The position numbers were made by a program, and so were the translations under genes. A stretch of 43,014 bases of DNA, taken from an uncultured beta proteobacterium. GTDB taxonomy: Bacteria > Pseudomonadota > Gammaproteobacteria > Burkholderiales > Burkholderiaceae_C. This document shows, piece by piece, positions 1 to 13,420 of this stretch (position 1 is its first letter; each line of letters begins with the position of its first letter). The DNA lies in NCBI GenBank assembly GCA_903876735.1, contig CAIRAW010000041.1, positions 1 to 43,014 on the forward strand, read 5' to 3'. The notes under the pieces are model-generated. The model saw nothing but the letters and a program-made list of their open reading frames with translations. It ran no database searches and was not told where the DNA came from.

Positions 1-1275
<1,275 letters not shown>

Positions 1276-1320
1276 TCAATAACAAGATAAAAAATCAAAA
1301 AAGGTTTCAACCGCATTTCG

Positions 1321-1611
1321 CTAAACGCCTTCGACGATGAGCATGCGCATGATCGCCGCACCCTGGCGCGCCGCACGCGCCTTGCCGTATTCGGGCGAGG
1401 CGTCAAAGGCCCGTGCTGCCGCGACGCTGGCGAATTTGAGAAGCACCAGCCGATCCGGAACCCAGTCGCCTTCAAGCACTTCGACCGGGCCGCCGCGCAC
1501 GCAGATTTCTGCGCCGTGCGCCTGCATGGCGGCACTCGACCATTTTTTGTACTCTTCGTACTGCACCGGGTTGGTGACCGTGACGTTGGCGATGATGTAG
1601 GCACTGCTCAT
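1321..1611 (-). CDS. DUF1330 family protein
   Basis: A 96-residue cytoplasmic protein of the DUF1330 family (dimeric alpha/beta-barrel, ferredoxin-like fold). Visible family features are the N-terminal strand AYIIANVTVTNP, the YEEYKKW helix, the GG-P-VEVLEGDW segment and a C-terminal hydrophobic strand. The biochemical function of the family is not established. The gene lies between kdsA and eno with only 3 bases between the kdsA stop and its ATG, so it is almost certainly translated from the same mRNA. Its place among housekeeping genes suggests a general metabolic role, but the sequence does not say which. Confidence 0.88.
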   Translation of the reverse strand: MSSAYIIANVTVTNPVQYEEYKKWSSAAMQAHGAEICVRGGPVEVLEGDWVPDRLVLLKFASVAAARAFDASPEYGKARAARQGAAIMRMLIVEGV

Positions 1612-1614
1612 GCT

Positions 1615-4190
<2,576 letters not shown>

Positions 4191-4204
4191 CTACATTGCA
4201 GCCC

Positions 4205-5431
4205 ATGAATGATCTTGCTGAAAAACACATTGTTCTGGGGCTGACCGGCGGCATTGCCTGTTACAAGGCGGCCGAATTGTGCCGCGCCCTGGTCAAGGCG
4301 GGCGCCACGGTGCAGGTGGTGATGACGGAAGCGGCACAGCAGTTCATCACGCCGGTGACGATGCAGGCGCTGAGCAACCGCCCCGTCTACAGCTCGCAGT
4401 GGGACGTGCGCGAGCCCAACAACATGGCGCACATCAACCTCAGCCGCGAGGCCGACGCCATTCTGATCGCGCCGGCCAGCGCCGATTTCATGGCCAAGCT
4501 GCTGCATGGCCGCGGCGACGATCTGCTGAGTCTGCTGTGCCTGGCGCGTCCACCCGAAACCGTGCCCCTGTTGCTGGCGCCGGCCATGAACCGCGAGATG
4601 TGGGCGCACCCGGCGACGCAGCGCAACGTGGCGCAGCTGCGCGCCGACGGCGCCACGGTTCTGGATGTGGGCAGTGGCGAGCAGGCGTGCGGTGAAACCG
4701 GCGACGGTCGCATGCTCGAAGCGGCGGAACTGCTGGAAGACCTGATTGCCTTCTTTCAGCCCAAGACACTGCGCGGCCAGCACGTGCTGGTGACGGCTGG
4801 GCCGACCTACGAGGCGATTGACCCGGTGCGTGGCATCACCAATCTCTCCAGCGGGAAGATGGGCTTCGCGATTGCGCGCGCTGCGCGTGAGGCGGGAGCG
4901 CAGGTGACACTGGTGGCGGGCCCGGTGCACCTGCCGACGCCACGCGGTGTGAACCGCATCGATGTGACTTCGGCGCGCGAGATGCTGGCAGCCACGCTGG
5001 CACAGGCGCCATCGGCCAGTATCTTTATTGCGACGGCAGCGGTGGCAGACTGGCGACCGGCCAACGCCGCTGGCGAGAAGATCAAGAAGGACGGCTCCGG
5101 CGCGACACCCCAGTTGAGCTTTGTCGAAAACCCGGACATTCTGGCCACACTGGCTCAGTCGCCACGGGGCCGCTCGGGAGAGTTGTTCTGCGTCGGCTTT
5201 GCCGCAGAGAGTCATGACCTGCTGCGCCACGCACAGGCCAAACGTGAACGCAAGGGCGTGCCGCTGCTGGTTGGCAATATCGGCCCGGCCACCTTCGGCC
5301 AGGACGACAACGCCCTGCTGCTGATCGACGCCGCCGGCAGCAAGGAACTCGCGCGCGACAGCAAGCTGGCACTGGCGCGTAAATTGGTGGCCGAGATTGC
5401 AATGCGAATCGGTGTGAAAGAAAAGCAATGA
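4205..5431 (+). CDS. coaBC: Bifunctional phosphopantothenoylcysteine decarboxylase / phosphopantothenate-cysteine ligase
   Basis: Catalyses two consecutive steps of coenzyme A synthesis: CTP-dependent coupling of cysteine to phosphopantothenate, then FMN-dependent decarboxylation. The 408 residues begin with the flavoprotein CoaC domain (about 1-185): [15 protein letters not shown], the catalytic His in NNMAHINL, the PAMNREMW motif, and the active-site-lid Cys in [12 protein letters not shown]. The CoaB domain follows (about 190-400): [24 protein letters not shown] and the KIKKDG lysine motif. The ATG at 4205 is preferred over a TTG nine bases upstream because it starts at the family's usual position. 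The stop overlaps dut as ATGA. Confidence 0.96.
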   Translation: MNDLAEKHIVLGLTGGIACYKAAELCRALVKAGATVQVVMTEAAQQFITPVTMQALSNRPVYSSQWDVREPNNMAHINLSREADAILIAPASADFMAKLLHGRGDDLLSLLCLARPPETVPLLLAPAMNREMWAHPATQRNVAQLRADGATVLDVGSGEQACGETGDGRMLEAAELLEDLIAFFQPKTLRGQHVLVTAGPTYEAIDPVRGITNLSSGKMGFAIARAAREAGAQVTLVAGPVHLPTPRGVNRIDVTSAREMLAATLAQAPSASIFIATAAVADWRPANAAGEKIKKDGSGATPQLSFVENPDILATLAQSPRGRSGELFCVGFAAESHDLLRHAQAKRERKGVPLLVGNIGPATFGQDDNALLLIDAAGSKELARDSKLALARKLVAEIAMRIGVKEKQ

Positions 5432-5877
5432 TGAAAATTGACGTCAAGATCATGGATGCGCGCATGGCAGCGCAGTTGCCGGCTTATGCGACCAGTGGCA
5501 GTGCCGGGCTCGATTTGCGCGCCTGTCTGGACGCGCCGCTGACGCTGGGCGCGAACGCCTGGCAACTGGTGCCGACCGGCATCGCCATTTACCTGAAAGA
5601 CCCGGGCTATGCCGCCATCATCCTGCCGCGCTCGGGCCTGGGCCACAAGCACGGCATTGTGCTCGGCAATCTGGTGGGTCTGATCGACAGCGATTACCAG
5701 GGGCAGCTGATGGTCAGCGCCTGGAACCGCAGCGACACGCCGTTCACGATCGAGCCGATGGAGCGCATCGCGCAACTGGTGATCGTCCCGGTGCTGCAGG
5801 CGCAGTTCAATGTGGTCAGTGAATTCCCCGTCAGCGAACGCGGCGAGGGTGGCTACGGGTCGACCGGTAAGACCTGA
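5428..5877 (+). CDS. dut: dUTP diphosphatase
   Basis: Hydrolyses dUTP to dUMP and PPi, keeping uracil out of DNA and supplying dUMP for thymidylate. The 149 residues carry all five trimeric-dUTPase motifs: [11 protein letters not shown] (about 22-32), [19 protein letters not shown] with the catalytic Asp (87-89), ERIAQL, and the C-terminal arm [11 protein letters not shown]. The arm has Tyr where Phe is commonest, a conservative change that should still stack on uracil. Two adjacent ATGs (5428 and 5431) could start it. The first overlaps the coaBC stop, so coupling is likely. The stop at 5877 abuts the stop of the convergent FKBP gene with no intervening base. Confidence 0.96.
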   Translation: MMKIDVKIMDARMAAQLPAYATSGSAGLDLRACLDAPLTLGANAWQLVPTGIAIYLKDPGYAAIILPRSGLGHKHGIVLGNLVGLIDSDYQGQLMVSAWNRSDTPFTIEPMERIAQLVIVPVLQAQFNVVSEFPVSERGEGGYGSTGKT

Positions 5878-6411
5878 TCAGTGCCGGGTTTCGTTGCCCG
5901 GTGTCGTCTCGTGCAGTGGCGCAATGCGAAAGAAACCGGTACCGGCTGAGCCGCGCCCGATTTCTTCTTCAGTTGCTTCGCGCACGGCTTCCACCGTCAG
6001 GGACAGGCGCAGCGCAATGCCGGCCAGCGGATGGTTGGCGTCGAGCACGAGGTGCTCGGGGTAGATGTCGGTCACGGTGTAAAGCAGGTCGCGCGGCGCA
6101 TCCGGGTTGCAACCCTCCGGGAAGGACACGCCTTCGAGCGTCATGCCTTCCTGCAGATCGGGTGGAAAGAGTTCGCGCTTTTCAAGAAAGACGAGTTGGT
6201 CGTTGAAGTCGCCAAAACCTTGTTCCGGTTCGATCTGCAGTTCGACCTTGGCGCCCACCTCGTGCCCTTGCAGCATGGCTTCGATGACGTCGAAAAGGTC
6301 ATCACCGCCGACCAGAAACTCGACCGGTTCTTCCAGCACGTCCAGTACATCGCCCAGGGTGTCCTTGAGCGTCCAGGTCAGTGCGACCACACATTGTTGA
6401 TTGATTTCCAT
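5878..6411 (-). CDS. FKBP-type peptidyl-prolyl cis-trans isomerase, SlyD-like
   Basis: A 177-residue cytoplasmic prolyl isomerase/chaperone of the SlyD class. The N-terminal half-FKBP strand runs up to FLVGGDDLFDVIEAMLQG. An insert-in-flap chaperone domain follows (about 60-130, with PEQGFGDFNDQLV and LFPPDLQEGM). The FKBP fold then resumes with LVLDANHPLAGIALRLSLTVEAVREATEEE, which closely matches the SlyD signature. The His/Cys-rich metal-binding tail of E. coli SlyD is absent; the tail is short and ends NETRH. The ATG at 6409-6411 gives a normal N-terminus; the frame stays open farther upstream, but that extension runs into the divergent 162-residue gene. Confidence 0.93.
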   Translation of the reverse strand: MEINQQCVVALTWTLKDTLGDVLDVLEEPVEFLVGGDDLFDVIEAMLQGHEVGAKVELQIEPEQGFGDFNDQLVFLEKRELFPPDLQEGMTLEGVSFPEGCNPDAPRDLLYTVTDIYPEHLVLDANHPLAGIALRLSLTVEAVREATEEEIGRGSAGTGFFRIAPLHETTPGNETRH

Positions 6412-6453
6412 GGGCAAATTGTCGCAGCTTGCAGAGCCGATATCATTGGCGCC

Positions 6454-6942
6454 ATGTTGGAACCCCTGCCGAGCGGTCAATTTTCGGGGCGTGAAGCCTT
6501 TGCCCAGTGTGTGCGTGATGCGCTGGCCTGTGCTGCCGCCGAGGGCTGGCGCGAGCTCATTCTGAGCGACGCCAGTTTCGAGGACTGGCCCTTGCACGAG
6601 CGTGCGGTGATCGAATCCCTGCACGCCTGGGCCAAGGCCGGGCGCCATCTGACCCTGCTGGCGACCGGTTACGACGAGGTGATCCGCAAACACGCACGTT
6701 TTGTGGTGTGGCGCCGGACCTGGGGCCATCTGCTCGATTGCCGGCTTTGCAGCACGGTGGCACCGGCTGATTTCCCCAGCGCCATCTGGTCGCCGTCCTG
6801 GTTTTTGCAGCGGCTTGACCCTGTGCGCAGCAGCGGTGTTTGCGGCGACGACCGGGAGCGCCGTGTCGCGCTGCGCGAGTTGCTCAACGAGCGAATCCGC
6901 AATAGCAGCCCCGGTTTTCCGGCCTCCACCCTGGGCCTGTAG
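6454..6942 (+). CDS. Conserved hypothetical protein, 162 residues
   Basis: Not recognised as a named family. The ATG at 6454 lies 42 bases from the divergent FKBP start, and 43 bases separate its stop from parE, so it may share a transcript with parE. The protein has no signal peptide or membrane helix. It is rich in Trp and Arg (EGWRELIL, DWPLHER, VVWRRTWGHLLDCRLC, SAIWSPSWFLQRLDP), giving a pattern of amphipathic helices plus one Cys-x-x-Cys (DCRLCS). That spacing is too sparse for a zinc finger by itself. Codon use resembles its neighbours, supporting a real gene. The function is unknown. Confidence 0.75.
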   Translation: MLEPLPSGQFSGREAFAQCVRDALACAAAEGWRELILSDASFEDWPLHERAVIESLHAWAKAGRHLTLLATGYDEVIRKHARFVVWRRTWGHLLDCRLCSTVAPADFPSAIWSPSWFLQRLDPVRSSGVCGDDRERRVALRELLNERIRNSSPGFPASTLGL

Positions 6943-6985
6943 TTCCATACAGGGTTTCGCGGATTTCAGACTACAATCCGCGCCT

Positions 6986-8956
6986 ATGGCCGTCAAACCC
7001 ACCAGCGAATATTCCGAATCCTCCATCCGTGTGCTCAAGGGGCTGGAACCCGTCAAGCAGCGCCCGGGCATGTACACCCGCACTGACAGTCCGCTGCACG
7101 CGGTGCAGGAAATTCTCGATAACGCGGCCGACGAAGCACTGGCAGGGCACGGCAAGAAGATCAAGGTCCTGCTGCACAACGATGGCTCGATCACCGTTGA
7201 GGACGACGGCCGTGGTATCCCGTTTGGCCTGCACCCGGAAGAAAACGCCTCCGTGATCGAACTGGTGTTCACTCGGCTGCACGCCGGCGGCAAGTTTGAC
7301 AAGGGCAAGGGCGGTGCCTACAGCTTCTCGGGCGGGCTGCATGGTGTTGGCGTCAGCGTGACGAATGCGCTGGCGACGCGCCTGGAAGCCACCAGCTACC
7401 GCGAAGGCCAGGTGGCGCGGCTGGTGTTTTCGGGTGGCGATGTGATCGAGGCGCTGCAACTGCGCAAGCAGGGCGAGGGCGACCGCAAATCCGGCACCAC
7501 GGTGCGCGTCTGGCCCGATGGCAAGTACTTTGAGACGCTGGCGCTGCCGATGGCGCAACTCGCCCATCTGCTGCGCAGCAAGGCCGTGCTGATGCCGGGC
7601 GTGACGGTCACCTTCATCAACGAAAAGAGCAAGGAAACCCAGACCTGGCTCTACAAGGGCGGGCTCAACGATTACCTGATGCAGACCCTGAACGGCGAGC
7701 TGGTGATCCCGCTCTTTGCCGGTGAGGGTTTTGCCGACGCCCAGCACGACAGCTTTGCCGACGGCGAGGGCGCTTCCTGGTGCGTGGCCTTCACCGAGGA
7801 CGGGCAAGCGGTGCGCGAGAGCTACGTCAACCTGATTCCGACCACTGCCGGCGGCACCCACGAGAGCGGCCTGCGCGACGGCCTGTTCGCCGCCGTCAAG
7901 GCCTTTATTGAATTCCATGCGCTCGCGCCCAAGGGCGTCAAGTTGCTGCCGGAAGACGTGTTTGCGCACGCCAGCTATGTGCTCTCGGCCAAGGTGCTCG
8001 ATCCGCAATTCCAGGGCCAGATCAAGGAGCGGCTCAATTCACGCGACGCCGTGCGACTGGTCTCAAGCTACGTGCGCCCGGCGCTTGAGCTCTGGCTCAA
8101 CGAGCACGTCGAGTACGGCAAGAAACTGGCAGAGCTCGCGATCAAGGCGGCGCAGTCGCGGCAAAAAGCCGGGCAGAAGGTCGAGAAGCGCAAGGGCTCG
8201 GGCGTTGCCGTGCTGCCGGGCAAACTGACCGATTGCGAGAGTCGCGACCTGGCCTATAACGAAGTTTTTCTGGTCGAGGGCGACTCGGCCGGCGGCAGCG
8301 CCAAGATGGGGCGCGACAAGGAAAGCCAGGCCGTGCTGCCGCTGCGCGGCAAGGTGCTCAACACCTGGGAGGTCGAGCGCGACCGCCTTTTTGCCAACAC
8401 CGAAATCCATGACATCGCCGTGGCCATCGGCGTCGATCCGCACGGCCCGAACGACACGCCGGACTTGAGCGGTCTGCGCTATGGCAAGGTCTGCATCCTG
8501 TCGGACGCCGACGTGGACGGCTCGCACATCCAGGTGCTGTTGCTGACGCTGTTCTTCCGCCACTTCCCCAAGCTGATCGAGACCGGTCATGTGTTCGTGG
8601 CGCGGCCACCGCTGTTTCGCGTTGACGCCCCGGCGCGCGGCAAGAAGCCGGCGTCCAAGGCCTACGCGCTCGATGAGGGCGAGTTGACTGCCATCCTCGA
8701 CAAGCTGCGCAAGGAAGGCGTGCGCGAGAACGCGTGGAGCATCAGCCGCTTCAAGGGTCTGGGCGAGATGAATGCCGAGCAGTTGTGGGACACCACACTC
8801 AACCCCGACACGCGGCGCCTGCTGCGCATCGAACTCGGTAGCATCGATTTTGCGAACACCGAGGCTTTGATCACCAAGCTCATGGGCAAAGGTGAGGCGG
8901 GTGCGCGTCGGGAGTTGATGGAACTGCATGGGGATTCGGTTGAGGTGGATGTTTGA
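6986..8956 (+). CDS. parE: DNA topoisomerase IV subunit B (ParE)
   Basis: ATPase subunit of topoisomerase IV, which unlinks replicated chromosomes together with ParC. The 656 residues show the GHKL ATPase domain (about 1-230: EILDNAADEAL, DDGRGIPFG, the GLHGVGVSVTNALA lid), the transducer domain, and a TOPRIM domain (about 425-540). TOPRIM has EGDSAGGSAKMGRDK with its acidic Glu (about 431) and DADVDGSHI (about 507). The length and the lack of the long GyrB insertion argue for ParE rather than GyrB, as does pairing with parC downstream. A TACAAT at 6972-6977, nine bases before the ATG, might be a -10 box but no convincing -35 accompanies it. Confidence 0.96.
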   Translation: MAVKPTSEYSESSIRVLKGLEPVKQRPGMYTRTDSPLHAVQEILDNAADEALAGHGKKIKVLLHNDGSITVEDDGRGIPFGLHPEENASVIELVFTRLHAGGKFDKGKGGAYSFSGGLHGVGVSVTNALATRLEATSYREGQVARLVFSGGDVIEALQLRKQGEGDRKSGTTVRVWPDGKYFETLALPMAQLAHLLRSKAVLMPGVTVTFINEKSKETQTWLYKGGLNDYLMQTLNGELVIPLFAGEGFADAQHDSFADGEGASWCVAFTEDGQAVRESYVNLIPTTAGGTHESGLRDGLFAAVKAFIEFHALAPKGVKLLPEDVFAHASYVLSAKVLDPQFQGQIKERLNSRDAVRLVSSYVRPALELWLNEHVEYGKKLAELAIKAAQSRQKAGQKVEKRKGSGVAVLPGKLTDCESRDLAYNEVFLVEGDSAGGSAKMGRDKESQAVLPLRGKVLNTWEVERDRLFANTEIHDIAVAIGVDPHGPNDTPDLSGLRYGKVCILSDADVDGSHIQVLLLTLFFRHFPKLIETGHVFVARPPLFRVDAPARGKKPASKAYALDEGELTAILDKLRKEGVRENAWSISRFKGLGEMNAEQLWDTTLNPDTRRLLRIELGSIDFANTEALITKLMGKGEAGARRELMELHGDSVEVDV

Positions 8957-9003
8957 AATCCTTGTTTGTTTTTGGTCTGTCGTTTTCTGGTCCGCTGGTT
9001 CTC

Positions 9004-9079
9004 GCGGTGCAGCGGGGATGGGCGGTCACCTCATGCTGGAGTACCAGAAATCGGCGTCCACCCATCCCCACTGCGCCGC
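9004..9079 (-). repeat. Structured hairpin repeat, copy 1
   Basis: Read on the minus strand, arms 9058-9079 and 9004-9025 pair over 22 positions with 19 Watson-Crick pairs, two G-U pairs and one mismatch. They enclose a 24-base core at 9030-9053. The core is identical, in reverse complement, to the core of copy 2 at 9274-9297. It holds a small internal hairpin, CTGG-TACT-CCAG. The arms differ in sequence from those of copy 2 at 8 of 22 positions, yet pairing is kept. The element type is not one I can name. Confidence 0.75.
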
Positions 9080-9150
9080 AGTTTCGTGTGGGTCCGTCCG
9101 CTTCAAGAGTCTGCCTTCCTGCAATGACCGAACGCTACATTCTCTGGCTT

Positions 9151-9220
9151 GTCATCCCGGACTTGATCCGGGATCCAGTGTCACGCGCACCATGGATTGC
9201 GGGTCGGAGCCCGCAATGAC
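9151..9220. repeat. GTCAT-ended palindromic intergenic element
   Basis: A 70-base element beginning GTCATCCCGG and ending CCGCAATGAC, so the ends form an inverted repeat. Inside are two perfect hairpins: CCCGGA/TCCGGG (9156-9172) and ATTGCGGG/CCCGCAAT (9196-9217). It belongs to the broad class of dispersed GTCAT...ATGAC palindromes seen in many proteobacterial genomes. It shares the end sequence GTCATTGCG (read in reverse) with the elements at 23420 and 32691. No coding potential. Confidence 0.7.
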
Positions 9221-9247
9221 AGGCCACGTTGTGATTACAACGACACC

Positions 9248-9323
9248 GCGGAGCGGACGGGTGCGGCGGCTGACGATTTCTGGTACTCCAGCATGAGGAA
9301 GCTGCCGTACCTGTCTGCTCCGC
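9248..9323 (+). repeat. Structured hairpin repeat, copy 2
   Basis: Arms 9248-9271 and 9300-9323 form a continuous 24-pair stem on the plus strand with no mismatch (about 19 Watson-Crick pairs, the rest G-U). The loop holds the same 24-base core as copy 1 (9274-9297), with internal CTGG/CCAG pairing. Because the wobble pairs are G-U only on the strand that carries the core in this orientation, the structure looks selected as RNA or as single-stranded DNA of that strand. It lies 87 bases before parC and would be transcribed with parE read-through. Confidence 0.78.
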
Positions 9324-9409
9324 AGCGAGCACTGAAGCAAGCGCCGCTGCGCGCGCAATAGCGCAACGCAAAACCAACGATAAACACGAAGCGACACAAG
9401 GCCGAAAAT

Positions 9410-11815
<2,406 letters not shown>

Positions 11816-11840
11816 GCCGCTCGCTGCTGGTTAGTGCCGG

Positions 11841-11862
11841 GACTACCGTATATACGGTAGTC
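11841..11862. promoter_or_regulatory. Perfect 22-base palindrome after parC
   Basis: Two 11-base half-sites, GACTACCGTAT and its exact reverse complement, meet with no spacer 26 bases after the parC stop and 171 bases before the next start. A T-rich tract does not follow, so an intrinsic terminator is unlikely. The form (contiguous, AT-rich centre, GC-flanked) suits an operator for a dimeric regulator controlling the small gene at 12033. This assignment is inferred from shape and position only. Confidence 0.5.
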
Positions 11863-12032
11863 AAATATATGGCGAACAGGATATTTCGCTTAATTCACGG
11901 CTGAAACATACTGGGCTGGATTGCTTCAAGCGCAAGCAAGCCTTGCCGGAACGCTGCTGTGTTGGCACATTGCCTGCCCACATTTCAGCGGATCGGCTTC
12001 ATCCTTCCTGTATTCTGCTGTGGGGCTGCACC

Positions 12033-12347
12033 GTGAGTGACCTTCAAGATAATTTCAATGTTGTTCTGAATGCTTTCCCGTCGATTGCGAAAAAGATCAA
12101 ACTGTTTTGGGGCTACCAGGATTTCACGGACCTGATGCAGGACCTGCTCTACAACACCCGGGACCACTCGCGTGCGGGTTTTCCGCTTGCAGTCGCGACA
12201 GCCCTGTTTGAACTGCAGACCTTGCATGATCGCACCTTCCCTCAGCTGTCGGAAAAGTCGTCTAACGAGCGAACACTGAGTTACCGGCCGCTTGCATTGG
12301 ACGAGTCTCAAGGCCGGTCGATGGCACAGGCCCGGGTCACGAATTAA
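12033..12347 (+). CDS. Conserved hypothetical protein, 104 residues
   Basis: A small soluble protein with no recognised domain. I choose the GTG at 12033 as start because the following residues (SDLQDNFNVVLNAFPSIAKKI) form a regular amphipathic helix, whereas the upstream extension to an ATG at 11943 is Cys- and Pro-rich and looks non-coding. Notable features are KLFWGYQDF, LLYNTRDHSRAGFP and ALFELQTLHDRTFP, reminiscent of a widespread betaproteobacterial small-protein family of unknown role. The C-terminal 30 residues look disordered. Its stop overlaps by 4 bases the stop of the convergent RluA-type gene. The function is unknown. Confidence 0.7.
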   Translation: MSDLQDNFNVVLNAFPSIAKKIKLFWGYQDFTDLMQDLLYNTRDHSRAGFPLAVATALFELQTLHDRTFPQLSEKSSNERTLSYRPLALDESQGRSMAQARVTN

Positions 12348-12985
12348 AAGGGTGGTGCGCTGACGAAGCGCAGGGCTTCATCGCTGACGGGGTGTCGCAG
12401 TTCCAGCATCTGCGCATGCAGCAGCATGCGCGTCGCTGCGCTGGCCGCCTGGCTGCCATAGAGCGTGTCGCCGACGATGGTGTGGCCCAGGGCCTGCAGG
12501 TGGACGCGCAACTGGTGCGAGCGACCCGTGAGAGGTTCAAGTTCAAGGCGTGTCGTTTGCTGACTGACATCGTGCGACAGCACGCGCCAGTGCGTGACGC
12601 TGGGCTTGCCGTTTTGCATGTCGATGATGCGCCGGGGGCGATTGGGCCAATCCAGGATGATCGGCAGGTCGATTACGCCCCAGTCTGAATTTGGCGCCGC
12701 AAGAATGCCTTCAACAACGGCGGTGTAACGTTTGCCAACCGTGCGAGCAGCAAAGGCGGCGCTGAGTTTTCGGTTGGCCTCGGCACCGCGCGCCATCAGC
12801 ATCAAGCCCGAGGTGGCCTGGTCCAGGCGGTGGGTGATCAGCGCATCCGGGTATAGGCGCTGCGCGCGCGTACTCAGGCAGTCCTGCTTGTCCTCGCCAC
12901 GCCCCGGCACCGACAGCAGACCGGCCGGCTTGTCCAGCACCAGCAGGTCGTCGTCAACGTAGAGCACCGTGAGGTCGGTGCTCAA
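12344..12985 (-). CDS. RluA-family RNA pseudouridine synthase
   Basis: Isomerises uridine to pseudouridine in rRNA or tRNA. About 213 residues with the family core: YVDDDLLVLDKPAGLLSVPGRG near the start, the catalytic motif HRLDQATSGLML with its essential Asp, the GKRYTAVVEG strand, and LEPLTGRSHQLRVHLQALGHTIVGD at the C-terminal side. It lacks an S4 domain, fitting the short RluA type rather than RluC or RluD. No ATG is available. TTG at 12983-12985 is my best start and GTG at 12965-12967 the alternative, both without a strong ribosome site. The GC-rich repeat lies immediately upstream, which may have displaced the original promoter or start. Confidence 0.88.
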   Translation of the reverse strand: MSTDLTVLYVDDDLLVLDKPAGLLSVPGRGEDKQDCLSTRAQRLYPDALITHRLDQATSGLMLMARGAEANRKLSAAFAARTVGKRYTAVVEGILAAPNSDWGVIDLPIILDWPNRPRRIIDMQNGKPSVTHWRVLSHDVSQQTTRLELEPLTGRSHQLRVHLQALGHTIVGDTLYGSQAASAATRMLLHAQMLELRHPVSDEALRFVSAPPF

Positions 12986-13024
12986 CAGCGCAACGGACAG
13001 CGTTGGAGCGAGATCTATGGTTAA

Positions 13025-13101
13025 CCCGCCGCCGGGCCGCCCCAAGGCGGGTTGCGCCCCCACGGGGGGCAGCGCAGTACACGTAGTGACAAGCGTGGGG
13101 C
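13025..13101. repeat. GC-rich dispersed repeat (Comamonadaceae type)
   Basis: A GC-rich unit with nested hairpins: CCCGCC (13025-13030) pairs with GGCGGG (13046-13051), and GCCCCC (13056-13061) with GGGGGC (13065-13070) around ACG. It then ends in a GTGACAAGCGTGGGG tail. Elements with this CGCCCCAAGGCGGGTTGCGCCCCC-like core are, to my knowledge, very frequent between genes of Comamonadaceae. It fills the space between the small basic protein gene and the pseudouridine synthase gene and could act as a bidirectional transcription barrier. Copy number cannot be judged from this window. Confidence 0.6.
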
Positions 13102-13260
13102 CTAATTTTTGCCCGGCGCGTTTTTCAGTTTGCCGCGCACCGGAACCACGGTGGTGACGGTGGGGCGCACGGCGTCGGGCGATACCGGCTTCGGTGGGGC
13201 CGTGTCTTTTTTCGGCTTCTTCACCATCTTGTTGCTTTGCTGACCTTTTGCCATTTTCAT
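13102..13260 (-). CDS. Small basic conserved protein, 52 residues
   Basis: A very short Lys/Pro-rich protein starting MKMAKGQQSNKMVKKPKKD. I recognise the MAKGQ..SN...KKPK opening as a small conserved protein found in many proteobacteria, of unknown function; its charge suggests nucleic-acid or ribosome contact. A good GGAG ribosome site lies just before the first ATG (13260). The second ATG (13254) has better spacing from it and may be the real start. The C-terminal half (VRPTVTTVVPVRGKLKNAPGKN) has a repeat-like valine pattern and no cysteines. It is transcribed toward the repeat at 13025. Confidence 0.7.
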   Translation of the reverse strand: MKMAKGQQSNKMVKKPKKDTAPPKPVSPDAVRPTVTTVVPVRGKLKNAPGKN

Positions 13261-13420
13261 ACTCCTGTGGGTTGATCGCTCGTCCGCTGAGCGCGAGACG
13301 CAAGGGCTCAATTATCACGCCAGCGCGTAAATATTTTCGAACTGTTGGCAATAGCCGACACCACGCGCATTTGGCCGGTGCTACCTTCACGCCCTGACCT
13401 ACAACTTCAAGCTGACTGCC

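Larger units (their letters stand above)
8957..9409. other. parE-parC spacer with three structured repeats
   Basis: A 453-base non-coding stretch between two genes whose products form one enzyme. It contains, in order, a hairpin repeat on the minus strand (9004-9079), a GTCAT-ended palindromic element (9151-9220), and a second copy of the hairpin repeat on the plus strand (9248-9323). No open frame here has coding character. The last 86 bases before parC show no clear promoter that I can identify. Confidence 0.85.

Noticed and set aside
4196..4204. TTG start for coaBC giving three extra residues
   Set aside because: The ATG at 4205 fits the family N-terminus and needs no rare start codon.
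11841..11862. Intrinsic terminator of parC
   Set aside because: The palindrome has no loop-forming centre and no following T-run; an operator-like reading fits better.
13261..13420. A tnaC-like leader peptide before the tryptophanase-like gene
   Set aside because: No short frame with a Trp codon followed by a rut-like region was found; nothing supports attenuation here.
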